Assembly (NCBI GenBank): GCA_033063855.1
Contig: CP093830.1
Span: 6,944,854-7,008,853 of the forward strand
Source of the DNA: Smittia aterrima
Taxonomy: Eukaryota; Arthropoda; Insecta; Diptera; Chironomidae
Direction of reading: 5' to 3'
DNA: 64,000 nt
The notes under the pieces were generated by a model. That model saw only the letters and a program-made list of their open reading frames with translations, searched no databases and was not told where the DNA came from. Below, piece after piece: positions 1 through 11,960 of the stretch (position 1 is the first letter of the stretch; every line of letters starts with the position of its first letter). A program made the translations under genes and the position numbers.

Positions 1-67
1 CGACGATCGTGATCATTGACGGCTGACGTTTCTGGTGATATGACCAACTTTATCAGTCGCTTCAGCA

Positions 68-3000
68 ATGAACTCATCGGGAGGAAAAACGCCATCAACG
101 GCGAGGCCCCCCGCCTACAAAGCCAACGCACTCGCAATGATACGAAACGAGCTATCACAGTTCGCAAATTCGGGCGAATCATCGTCGTCCGGTCAACAAT
201 CACCGCAGCCACCTCAACTTCAGCAGGTAAGCAAAGCATTAACCTTTCAAATCCTTCAATCTCTCTACAAAATTCCACAATTTTCAGTCGTCATCTCAGT
301 CACAGAACATCGACCGCGAAGTTCTGTTACGAATGGCTGGATTTGAAGTGAGTTGAAGATTTCACTTTTCTTTATCAGTGCCTGGCATAAAATAAAAAGA
401 TTTCATAAACGTTTCACTTAAATTTTCACATTCTCTCGAATTCCACAACTGGTCGAATGGAGAGAAAGAAAAAACTGTTCATGTAATATTTTTGCGTGGG
501 CGAGCGCAAGACGAGAAGAAAGAAAAAGCTGTGAAATTAAATTGTTTATGTTCATTGCTTGCTGTCTCCCTCGGATCACGAAGCTCGACTTTGCTTTTTT
601 TCAATCGAGAGCTGCTCGATAAAGTAAATAAATATTCGTGAATCATCGCCATTCTTTGGTCTCTAAAAAATATTGATCGATTGCTGCTAATCTCTTGAAA
701 CAACAATGAGAATCGAATCGTGGCATTGATAACGTCCGATTGTGAAACGAGTTGAGCTGCTGAGGAATTTCATTGCAAAATGTATTTCAACGTCGCATCG
801 AGTTGCTTTTCCTTTTAAAAATCGAGAGATTTTTGTGAGTGATTTCCTCATATTTACATCGAGCGCGCTACGCGTGCGACTAACTTGGTTCATCGAATCA
901 TTCGTCAACATCATCTGCTGCTCGTCTTGATTTTTTTATTACGATCAATAGTTTTGCTTCCTTTTGATATCTCGTTTTATTTTTCGGAGATCGTTCATCA
1001 GTCGAGAGATCCTGCTCGGTCTGTGCCACGACACACATCATTTCATTTGTCGTGGGCGGATTATTAATTTTTATTGGTCTGAGCTCCATCGAGCCAGCAA
1101 CAAATAAATTAAGAAGCAAAAGACATTAGTCGAATATTAATTTCCGTCGTTGAGATTTTAACGTGTTTCTCTTCAATCAACGACCGATCGAAGGCTTTTT
1201 CTTTTTTGGCGAATGTAATAATTTCCATTTGTGGTTTAATGAAAAATGATAAGATCGGGAGAGACTCACGCGGAATTATCTGTTTATGACACTCTCGATT
1301 AGGTATTGGAATGCCGTTGAGAGACGAGCTAATGAAATTAATGCTAATTATGAATGCACGAACAGCTTTGGCCTTAAATGGCGGCTTAAGTCTCGCATCA
1401 AGTCGCCCACGAACGTTACTTTGTTCGTAAGCACGTCGAGAGGGCTTCAAAAGAATTCCTTCGTGATAAGACGACTCAAATTCAAAAGAGAATCTGTCTC
1501 GTTGCACACCTGGTTCGCTTCTTGTACCGTTCAGGCGATTTTATTTTTTCCTTAATCTCAGACAACGAAATGTTTCTTCAACTTATTTTCGGGAAGAATC
1601 GCCATAAAGAGAAGAAGCCAGAGAAGAAGAAATTCCATTCTGCAACAACAAACTTGCGAGCGTGCGAGCGAACACGACGAAGCGACATTCGAAATCCTCC
1701 TGGATTCATTTCCAGGTAAAAAAAACATTTCTCGGTTTTGATTACAGTCTGAGAAGCAATAGAGACGACGAATGTACTTTTGTCCGAAGTCTTTAGATAA
1801 TGATGACGAAAATTCCCCCCTCAAGCGACATGTGCGTGGCTTAGCTTTGTACGAGAACAAAAGCAAATAAAATCAAGGTCGTCTGAGTGAAAACCATGAG
1901 CAACACTCGGGAGATGTGAAGCTGATATTAAAAGAACGGAGAAGACCAAGAAGAATTCCTGACGATCACTGACGAGATGGAAAGAAAAAATATTAGCGAG
2001 AGAATTCTTTAATAATTTATACCTTCGACTTAAATTGGTCTTCATAATTCTTCTTTCTTCATCTCCTTTCTTCGGTCTTGGCGAGTTGAGTCGAGCGAGA
2101 GAAGAACAAGAAGTCGAAAAGAATGCAAGGCGACCATCAAAGGTCTTCGGTAGAAAAAGAAGAATTGCGTAAACTTTATTCGACCGCGTTGTCTTCCTCG
2201 CTTGCCACTTGACGGCAGTTCGCATCACCACTCGCCAATTAATCAATTGACTTTAACGGTGTTACAGTAATTGCCTCGAGAGGCAGAGCTTGGCGAGGCA
2301 GCATCCTTTCCTTTCGCAATTACCATGCATCATCGCGTTACGCAAATTGTCAATCAATGATAAGACGAGAAAAACTTGTTTCAAGCTGGATCGGTTCAAA
2401 TATTTTTCGAAATTGCGCAAGAATCATGTTTGTGAATGAACGAGCGCTACGACGACGACGAAACGTCCTTTCGAGGTGACTTTGATTGCTTTCCTACAAC
2501 TCGTACGACATCAGACTAAAACCGGTTTTCTTATCGCCCTTTGCTGCGCTTGATAATGTCACTATCGCGATCTGGAATTCAAACAACCGCGAATAAAACC
2601 TAAGGTCGCTTGCTTCGATTATTGAGAAATTTTGCGTAACAAACTCCGATGAAACTTTGTTTGCCCAAGCCAAACTGTTTCTCCGTCCTTTGCGCCGTTG
2701 CATGATTTTTTCTCGTCCGGATTTAAACTATACGCTTAGCAAACGAATGTGTGAACGACTTCCCATGCCTTCAATGTGTTTCAACAACTGCACCAACACC
2801 AGCTGTTTGTTTTTTTTTCCTGAAACGCTGATGGAATCTCGTCATGAAATTCCAACGCGAATTAATCTAAAAACTTGATTTTTTCTTTTCGTTTTTATTA
2901 TTTGAAGAAACACCAATTTGTTTCGTAACAAGAACGGTGGAGTTGAAAGGAATCAGTTGTGGAATCTCTGCTGCTAAAAGATTTCTTGAAGTTTCATAAA

Positions 3001-6000
3001 TGATTTAAGATTAGTTAAAGAAGATAAAGATAATCATTAACTTCAAGAGCGGAATTGCGAGCTAAAGATCTATGAACTTTAAAAAAGGGTTTTGAGATTA
3101 CAGTTGCGCATCAACATCAGCTGTGCCTAAGAGTTCTGCAGCTGGAATTGGGAACTTGCGCCACCAATTCTTCTCGTAGCCTTCACGAACATGCTGCATC
3201 AAATTGAAGAGCCGTTTCTTACACAAGTCCGAAGCATTAATCACTTTTTGTTTATTTTGCACCAAAAACATTTCGTGCTCCAAAATCCCTGAGAGATGTT
3301 CAGTGGCTTGCTCGAGAAATATCAAATTCTCTTCGAACATGAACATTTGGTTATCAATCGTTGTCATGATGTAACTGAAGATGTACGAGTGCATTAAAAC
3401 TCGACGACATTGAAGAACAGTTTTGGCTGCATTTTCAATGAACACAACCTTGATGAACTGATTTTCTAATTCTATCTCAAATGATAATTTATCGCCATAA
3501 CGATCGACATCCAATAGATAAGCTTGACGCATTGTTTCGTACTTCATGTTGTAGGACGCAAAGCGACGACTAAGGATGCCGCTAGAGTTCACGGTAGTTG
3601 AATTGTTCATGGTGCAACGATGACCAGCCCATTTGCCCATGCATACCCAGCAGAACTCATGTCTGCACTTGTAACAAGTCATGTGCATGCATCCGCCGTT
3701 CTTTTCAATGTTTACTTTACAACTAGGACATGGTTTGGTATGTTCCAGAATCCAATTTATAGCTTCGAAGTCTTCCTTTCTCATTTTTCCCCAATGGACG
3801 ATCATTGCACATGTAACAGGATCGTGAGACTTTTCGAGACAATGAAAGCAGAATCGATAGCCACACGAACATTTGACTGATTCGTTTATTTTCATTCCTG
3901 GTTCAATGCAAATTGCGTTGTTGCAGTGTGGACTAGGACACCATTTGATCGAGCGGTTATTCTAGAAGTTAAAGAACGATAATGATAATTGAATATTAAT
4001 CGCACTTGGAAGTTGAAACTACCTGAACAAAATTATTCGTTATGATACGTTGATACTTAATTATGAAATGTCTTTCCTTCAACACATCGAGAATAACATT
4101 ATCATCAAGTTCGTTGGAGCAATTAGAGCCTGGACATTGAATTGCATTCTCAATCAATCCACCTTTGTCTTCGATGGTTGATGAAACGTATGTGAAGAAG
4201 CAATTCGAGCAGAAGCAATGGTTGCACTCAAACTGAAACATTTTGCTTAATGAATCATCTGTTTCTAAGCAGATTTCACATTCTAAGTTGTTTTTGGATG
4301 CGACAACTCGCGATTTGTCTTCCAGCAAATTGCAGTTCTCATCGAAAATCGATTCCAATAACTTTCCTTGGTCCCATTTGAATTTGTTTAACAGTGAGCG
4401 TGCTTTACATGTTGTCAGCTAAGGATTACAATAAATTTAGAAACAGAATGTGGTAAAGCTTCTTACTTACTCGTGTTACATCGCAAACTTGCTTTGTCAC
4501 TTCCTCCATCAATTCGAAGACTTGTTGTGTTTGTAATATTTGTATCTCGACGATGGACGAGCCTGTTTTCTGTTCGTCGTCGATTAAAGTGAAGATTTCA
4601 TTATGATCATCATAATCTGATGATGGATCACTGTCTGAATCGTACATTTATCAAAGATTTTAATTTTCAAGATCGTCTTCGTTTGTTGACAAGTCGTAAA
4701 TTCAAATTTGACCGTTTATGAAATCTTTTCGCCTTTTTTTTTGAATTCATTTCTTAAATATTTTAATCTCTTTTAAAAGGATATGGCTCATCTCTCTCGT
4801 TTGAAACAATCAAATGGTCTTGTCGCAGAATATTTAAGTAAACAAAATGAGCAGATGATGAACGGGCACGGTTCGTCAAAGGTATGCTGAAAGTTTTCTT
4901 CTTTTTCTTTATTGATATTAACCGATGAATCATTTTAGGCGCCAGCTCTTGCTCCAAAGTTAATGCGCAAACCAAGCATCGAACGAGAATTGCCACCATC
5001 GTCGCATCACATGCCTCGAAACAGTCCTGCCCTCGATTCTGGAGCTGGAAGCTCGCGCTCTGACAGCCCTCACTCAAACCAACAGTTATTGGCCAACAGC
5101 AGTCGAGCTACAAGCACAACTGGAGGCCAATATTCCCCATCCCCATGTCCATCACATTCTAGTTATAATGAAATTCCACCCGTACCTCCTCCTCGCTGTG
5201 CTTCGTCTACCAGTTCAACTCCTTCACCGTTTCAATACTTCAAGCAACGAATGTCTCCTGCGACAGCATCAGCAAATCGAAATGGCGTTCCTATGCAATC
5301 ACAAAGCCCAGCAAGAGGCACGTCACCAGTTGCGACAAATGGGATGAGACAGGGAATGCTTGTTCAAGGCCGGACACCTGCTCAACAGCAGTTGCAAGCA
5401 CTGACTTTATATCAGAATGGTGGTTCATTAGCTGAGCCTCCTCCTCCTTATCCAATCGCGCCTTTGGCACCTCCAAGCTACACAGCTTCCCTTCACAGTA
5501 GACAAAGCCCTACACAAGATTATCGTAAGAGTCCAAGTTCAGGAATTTATTCAGGGACGTCTGTAGGCTCTGCTGGCTCACCAAGTCCAATCACTGTTTC
5601 GCAAGGATCTGCTCATTCTTCGATTTCTCGACCGATACCACTCACACCAGCGTGGAGCTCGTCACGTCAAACAAAGACTCAACATCCAATAATTATGCAA
5701 TCAGTGAAATCAACTCAAGTTCAAAAGCCGATACTTCAAACTGCCGTGGCACCTGCTGCCCCATCAACTTCAGTTCCAACAACTCCAACGTCTGTGAGTC
5801 AAGCGCCTCCAAGTTATCCAACTTCATGGCAACAGAAGCAAGTTAATATACACACGCCTCCCCAAACTCCTCCGATAATGGGCATCAGCTCAGGTAGCAG
5901 TACTAAGTCGTTGACACCTCCATCAACGCCAGGAATCACAAACGGAGGCACAAGTGGAAATAACTCGCCAACAATTCACACAACAGAGCCACCTTCGTAT

Positions 6001-8193
6001 GCGACAACTATGAAAGCTCTGAGAGCGCAACAACCTCCGAGTTCATCTTCGAGAAATCCTCCGCCGCCGCCTTATAACGGGAGTGTAATAAGCAACTCAA
6101 ACAGCAATTACAATTCATCAAGTTCGTCGGAGATTTTAAATAATGCTAATGGCATGAATCAAAATCACATTAACACGAACGGAAACTTACTGACAACTCC
6201 ACCATTGCCGAAGTCAACAAAGAATATGCAGAACACGATACAAAAGGCTGGCAACAGCTCAAACATGAATGGCAGCACTGCATCAACTACAAATGGTTCC
6301 ACTGCAAGTGATCTCGGATCTCTTCGGAAGATTAAACATCAGTCACCGATTCCGGAAAGAAAGAACATTAGCAAAGAGAAGGAAGAAGAGAGATTCGAGT
6401 GTAAAGTCCGTCATTACTCACCGCAAGCTTACAAGTTCTTCATGGAGCAACATGTCGAGAATGTTTTGAAGTCCCACAAGCAAAGAATTTTCCGACGAAA
6501 CCAATTAGAACGTGAAATGGCAAAGATGAAGATGCCGGAAGAAACAAAGGTTGAAATGAGAAAGCTTTTAAATCAAAAAGAGTCAAACTACATTCGTTTG
6601 AGACGAGCCAAAATGGATAAGTCGATGTTTGTGAAGATCAAGCCGATTGGCGTTGGAGCTTTTGGTGAAGTGAATCTTGTGAGGAAAATCGACACACCAA
6701 ATCATCTTTACGCAATGAAAACGCTTCGAAAAGCGGATGTTCTAAAACGGAACCAAGTGGCGCACGTGAAAGCAGAGCGAGATATTCTTGCGGAGGCTGA
6801 CAACGAATGGGTCGTCAAATTGTATTATAGTTTTCAAGATAAGGACAACTTATATTTCGTTATGGATTACATACCTGGTAAGACCTAGAACTAGAAACTT
6901 TCTTGAATTCATGACTTAAACTTTGTTTTATTCTCAGGTGGTGATTTAATGTCGTTACTAATTAAGAAAGGAATCTTTGAGGAAGAACTGGCGAGATTTT
7001 ACATTGCTGAACTCACTTGTGCCATCGACAGTGTCCATAAAATGGGTTTTATTCACAGGTAAAAGAGTTTAAAGAGATTTCTTGATTAAAATGATTTTAA
7101 TCTTTACTTTTATTGATACAGAGACATCAAACCTGACAATATTTTGATTGATAAGAAGGGACACATTAAGCTTACCGATTTTGGACTTTGTACTGGCTTC
7201 CGATGGACGCATGACTCAAAATATTATCAGAAAAATGGTGAGAAGAGAAATTATCGTAGTTGAGTGCATATCGAAAAACTTCTTTTGCTTTTTAGGCGAT
7301 CATGCGAGGCAGGACTCGATGGAGGCTTGGAGTAAGCATGGAATTTCCGATATCCCGTTGCCACCTCCGTTAGAAAGGTTAGACATCGAAATAGTTTTTA
7401 AATTAGCAATGTCACTAAAATTGAATTAACATTTGTAGACGAAAATTCCAACAGAAAAATCGTGCGAAAGCTCATTCGATCGTAGGAACTCCAAATTATA
7501 TTGGTAAGCGAATTCAATGATTTTAAAAAATCTTCAAATCTTTACAAAATTATTTTCTCGATCATTAGCTCCTGAAGTTCTTTTGAGAAGTGGTTACACA
7601 CAACTTTGTGATTGGTGGAGCGTTGGCGTAATCCTTTATGAAATGCTCGTTGGTCAACCACCGTTCTTAGCAAACACTGCAGAAGAAACGCAATATAAAG
7701 TGAGATAGCAAATGTTTGATTTGAGATTTATTTTTAATAATTCAAAATTTATTTTTAGGTAATTCATTGGCGACAATCACTAAAAGTTCCGCCGCAGGCA
7801 AAGCTTTCACCAGAAGCTTCTGATATCATCCTGAGATTGTGCAAGAGTGAAGACGATCGAATGGGAAAGGACGTTGATGAGATCAAAAACCATCCGTTCT
7901 TCAATCAAATCGACTGGAAGAAGGAGCTTCGAAGTCAGCAAGCGCCATTCGAGCCGAAAATCATTCATCCAACAGACACATCCAACTTCGATCCAATTGA
8001 TCCTGATAAGCTGCGCGATAGCACAAGCGATGGCGATGATTCATTCGGCGAGTTCATCGACAGCAAGCCTTTCCATCATGGATTCTTTGAATTTACCTTT
8101 CGACGTTTCTTCGATGACGATTACAAAATTTCTTTGGATGGATCTAACGATCGTAGTAGCGATAACAACAAAGCTGGAGCAATTTACGTGTGA
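68..8193 (+). CDS. wts: Warts/LATS serine-threonine kinase (Hippo pathway), 10 coding exons
   Basis: Warts is the NDR-family kinase that phosphorylates and restrains Yorkie. I see coding exons 68-226, 288-347, 4780-4881, 4939-6877, 6938-7058, 7122-7237, 7296-7377, 7439-7503, 7569-7699 and 7759-8193. All have GT-AG borders and phases agree, giving 1069 aa against about 1100 in Drosophila. Order: a short UBA-like N-terminus; a long Pro/Ser-rich linker with PPxY-type motifs (PPPPYPI, PPSYTAS, PPSYPTS, PPSYATT, PPPPYNG) that would bind Yorkie WW domains; the Mob-binding helical region (SPQAYKFFMEQHVENVLKS); then the kinase domain. Kinase landmarks are GVGAFGEV, AMKTL lysine, HRDIKPDN, DFGLCTGFRWTHDSKYY, activation loop AHSIVGTPNY and hydrophobic motif FFEFTFRRFF with its Thr. 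The start at 68 matches the length of the fly N-terminus. Poly(A)-like AATAAA lies near 8731. Confidence 0.96.
348..4779 (+). other. warts intron 2 (4.4 kb) hosting an antisense gene
   Basis: The donor follows codon GAA at 347 and the acceptor is the AG at 4778-4779. The intron interrupts the UBA-like segment: residues up to RMAGFE are upstream and DMAHLSRLKQSNG downstream. From 348 to about 3090 I see no credible coding sequence, only short open frames that look like chance. From 3098 to 4647 it holds the antisense ariadne-1-like gene. Confidence 0.8.
3098..4647 (-). CDS. Ariadne-1-like RBR E3 ubiquitin ligase, nested antisense in warts
   Basis: RING-between-RING ligases accept ubiquitin from an E2 on a RING2 cysteine and pass it to substrate. 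Three exons, 4471-4647, 4023-4418 and 3098-3961, join in phase 0 to give 478 aa, near the usual 500 of Ariadne-1. An acidic N-terminus (YDSDSDPSSDYDD) is followed by a UBA-like part (LLNKFKWDQGKLLESIFDEN), RING1 (CEICLETDD, then CNHCFCSNC), IBR (WCPSPHCNNAIC, CSCGYRFCFHC), RING2 (CPSCKVNIEKNGGC, CWVC) and a C-terminal Ariadne helical domain ending EGYEKNWWRKF. The expected catalytic Cys is about residue 282 in NGGCMHM. It is diverged from fly Ariadne-1 and the conserved core is spread over only three exons, so I read it as a paralogue, possibly old retrocopy-derived. Ortholog status is uncertain. Confidence 0.9.
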
Positions 8194-8890
8194 TCATCGC
8201 TATCACTTTCGGGTTTACAAATCCCACCGTTTGTCATGAGAATGGAAAATCTTACGTCGAACATCTGTCGAAGAAAATTAATTTCATTTTTCAAGCTTTT
8301 GTGATCGAAGTTGTAATTTCACTTACACGCTAGTCAAAAACAAAACTTTCCGTTCAAAGCTCATTTGATACTTTTCGAGTTTCGACGAGGAAGGTTTACG
8401 GGAGCAGCTGGAAAATCCCTCTGAAGCCATCGAAACTTCTTGATTGCGTCATTCGTCACCCCCCAGTTAATGTAAATAGAGAATTGTTCTTGTTTCTTCA
8501 AATCATGAAAAGCTGTCCAGGCGACGACTTTAGCCTTGTATTGTGCCTTTCATCTTGATATCGAAATGAATTCGAAGTTTGAAAGTTTTAATTTAAACTT
8601 CTCCCACTCTTTGTAACTGATAAAAAATTTGTTTAATTAAGTTTTGTAAGATTTTTCTTCTTTCATGAAGAAATGAAAATGTTGATTTTTTTGTAGGATA
8701 ATTAAACAAAATGTTGGAAGAAAAATATGTAAATAAAATTAAAGATTTTTTGAAATATTGAAACTTTAGTTAACTTAAAATATTTTATTTGTAAAAGATT
8801 TTTCAACAACATATTTTATCAAATATAAATTAGATGAGCACATCGAAAAGCGTCGTCGATTAAAAATTAAAACTTCAGTTTATTAAAGTT
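8194..8890. other. Convergent 3' region between warts and the ABHD18-like gene
   Basis: This contains the warts 3' UTR and its likely AATAAA near 8731, then AT-rich DNA. An oppositely oriented poly(A)-like signal (TTTATT on the + strand) lies near 8780, so the two transcripts end nearly head to head. I see nothing else. Confidence 0.6.
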
Positions 8891-11096
8891 TTAGTTTGTT
8901 GATGAGATGTTTTTGTCTTGTCTGTCTTCCTCTTCAAATTTATTGGCATTTTGGTTTGAGGACTCTTCGTTCTTTTCTGCCAGCCACTTCTTCTTTAATC
9001 TGTCAAATGCTTCAATGATTGAGCTGCGGAAGAGCTTCTGGTGAAGAACGTAGGCAGAGACATGTCCAGCGTCGAGATATCTGATTTCACATCCAGGCCA
9101 AATGTCTTCAAGACTCGAGCAGCCATCTCTAATAATATATGCATCATCTTTGGCACAAACTGCGATTATTAGACTTGTGTCTAATGGCACTGAGAAGTTC
9201 TTCAAGTGAGTACACTCATCCATCATTCCTCGCATGAATTGCAGTGATTCCTTCTCCCACCAATTTGTTTTTGTGATGTCAAACTTTTCTGGTTTCCCAG
9301 AAGTTGGGACCGGACTTTTCTCTTTTTCAGATGGAAGGATACTCGTCAGACTTGTTTTGGAAATGAAATTGTAAGCGGAAGAAATGACAGTTGATGGCTC
9401 TGCTGATGCAATAACGCTGTTGTTAGTTCCGTCGAGCTCTACTTTCAAAATTGGATATTCGTTTTGTTCGTCAATGACTATTGCAGGCTCCTCATCCAAA
9501 GTTTTATTCTTCTTCAGTCGATTCAAGGCGATTTGAATCTTCTCGTTTAGCTCGTTGATTTCTGAAGCAGTCAGCTGGAAGCTTTCACCAGAAAGAATCT
9601 TGTTTAGAAGTTGTTCCGACAAATTGAGCTTATTGGACTTTCCATTAATTTCAAGGAAAGTTTTCTTTGCGTGCTCGATGTTGGTTTCTTTTATCACAGA
9701 TAAGTTAATTTCTTCTGGCTCTTGCGTCAGGTCCTTTGTGTCTTTGATGTCTGCTTTCAGTTCTTTCATGGATTTATTGAAGTTTTTTATGAAATGTTTT
9801 CCTGCGATGAAGGCATCGTCAACGACTGTCACCATTTTTGAAAGTTTCTCGCGATATTGTCCATCAGCGAAATATTGAGTTTCAAGTACATCCCAGTTAA
9901 TGCCATGAGTCATTACTCCTTGGGTGAACACCGAAGAAGCTGTTGACCAGCTAAGACATGGAACAAGCGCAAGCGGCTTGTGATAATTTGTTGCTGCCAA
10001 TGAAGCCATGTGCCCTCCCATTGAGAGTCCTGTTATTCCAAAAGGCCCAAGACCTTCTCTCTCGCACCAATTGAAAAGCACTAGCGATTCTAAGATCAGG
10101 CATCCTCCCATGACGAAAATATCGGAGACACTTTCAAGTGACGAATCACTTTGGTCTGCGGGTTTTCGAACGCCATAGAAGGGATTTTCAAGGATAATAG
10201 CACCAAGACCAGCTTCTTTCATCAGAGGCTTGACAATTAAGTTTCGTCTTTTCCAGTAATACTAAAATAAATAATCTCGTTAGATAAAACATTAAAATAA
10301 TTTGATCCCTCGTCTTACGTGATCACCAGTTCCAGCGAGATGAAGACAAACTGGTTTGTAATTGTCTTCCTTCCACGTTTTGGGCAAGACCATTTGGAAA
10401 TGAGCTTCCTTCGCTACATCAGGTACAAGGCCTGGCAAATATATCTCAAATGGAGATAAAAATTTTCCTTCAATGATTCTGCTATCTGACGTCTCTTCTT
10501 CTTTTGTGACTTCGACGGGATAATCATGTGGGACAAGTTTAGAACAAGTCTCACGGTTAGACATCACTTTCCGGAACTCGAAAAGTCTAGAGAGAGAAAA
10601 GAAAATTTGTAAATAAAGGCGCGATTTTAAAATTAGAACTCGTCGGAAAAACATTTTCGTCTACGATCAGGCGATGATGACGATGACATATAAATCTCAG
10701 TCACAATTCTTATATCTATGTGAAAAATGTTTATTTCTTATCACATTATTTTCGCAAAATGTGATTTTATGTGTAAGAGATAAATAAAGCAACGACGACA
10801 TAGCAAACTTATTTTTCATTTGTGTTTGTTGTGCGAAAGCCGTACGTGACATAATCATCGTCATCGAAAGATCGAGTAAAATCGAATCTGGCTATAGATC
10901 CCGAAATAATTCTTTAAAGGACTCTTACCTTTCAAGATTCTTCGGCTCTCCCCATCCCTATCAAGTTCAAAGTTCAAAGAAATTACGAATTAGGTCAGAT
11001 TTCAGTTTTTTTAAATTTTAAGTTCTTTCTTACTTTGCTGAAAAATGGCGAAAGCAAAAGTGAGCGATATACAGCATCAAGCTTCGATGGAGGCAT
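8891..11096 (-). CDS. ABHD18-like alpha/beta hydrolase (DUF2048 family)
   Basis: Four coding exons, 11034-11096, 10929-10957, 10319-10586 and 8891-10261, keep phase and give 576 aa. The first encodes MPPSKLDAVYRSLLLSPFFSK and the 29-nt second encodes GWGEPKNLE, both matching the N-terminus of vertebrate ABHD18; a reading from the ATG at 10654 would miss them. The family motif LAGTGDH spans into YYWKRRN across the last splice. The nucleophile elbow is GLSMGGH, a candidate acid lies in CAKDDAY and the candidate His is in DAGHVSAY, so a serine-hydrolase triad is present. Human ABHD18 is shorter, about 410-470 aa; the excess is a Glu/Lys/Ser-rich insertion between FAGQYREKL-type sequence and the TNWWEKESLQFM segment. 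Substrate and cell role are unknown to me. The gene converges on warts. Confidence 0.92.
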
Positions 11097-11960
11097 TTTC
11101 TTTTATTTGATTGTGTGACCAGCTATGGCAATTAGCACTTTTTTAAGTTAAGAACTTTTTCTTTGTTTTGATATTTTTTGTTTATTTTCACTTCACAATT
11201 TTTTTCTTCGAACTTTTAGCACGAAATTTCAGTTAAATTCTTTTGCCTTTAAGAAGCTTTATGATGCCCTCGCTTTTAATAACTTTATTTTTAATTAACT
11301 TTATGAGTTTCTCTGTTGAATTTTCTTATTGAACTGAGAGTCTTCTCGACTTGTATTTAAATAAATATTCTTTCACAATTCTCATCGGCTGATGTCTTCC
11401 GTCTCTTTCTGTTTTTGCTCGAATCTCTTCAAAACAACTCCCAGCGAGCAATTTAGCGATTAATATTGGCGAGGTCGTGAGTTTTTCCTGTTTTTCGCGA
11501 TATCTCTTCATCTAAGCGGTGATGTGTTCGCTGAGCTTGTTTTGACACAGAAGCGAGTAAAATTTTAGAAACGCAATACGGGGGCTCGTCTCGCGACTGC
11601 CAACTTCCTTGAAATTCCGCAACGTCACATCGATAAAAAAAGATATTAAATCAAAATATTATTGTTTTAGATTTGTTTTCTTCATTTCTTTCTGTCGAAA
11701 CAAGAATTACTACGAGGAAAGTAAATATTAATTGATGAGGCGCCAATCTGAGTGAGTCAAATTAAAAAGCTCTTTCGTAAATTGAGACGAGCTTAAACCA
11801 CGATGACGACTATTTTCGAAAAAAAAACAGCGACCTTGAAATATTGCGTAAACGAGAAACAGACGATTCGCGAGTTTATCAATAGAAAATAAAGTTTCAA
11901 GTTTTTTAGTTGCTTAAAATTTATTCCAGGCGATTAAATTCAAAAAACAATTGTGTTTTC
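11097..11960. other. Intergenic: ABHD18 upstream and NOC4 downstream
   Basis: AT-rich DNA between the start of the ABHD18-like gene and the stop of the NOC4-like gene. It should hold the ABHD18 promoter and the NOC4 3' UTR. I see no supportable open frame. Confidence 0.5.

Noticed and set aside
10292..10654. Apparent 120-aa start of the ABHD18-like gene at 10654
   Set aside because: The first 23 codons read through a polypyrimidine acceptor tract (ctctctag before 10586). Exons at 10929-10957 and 11034-11096 supply the conserved N-terminus instead.
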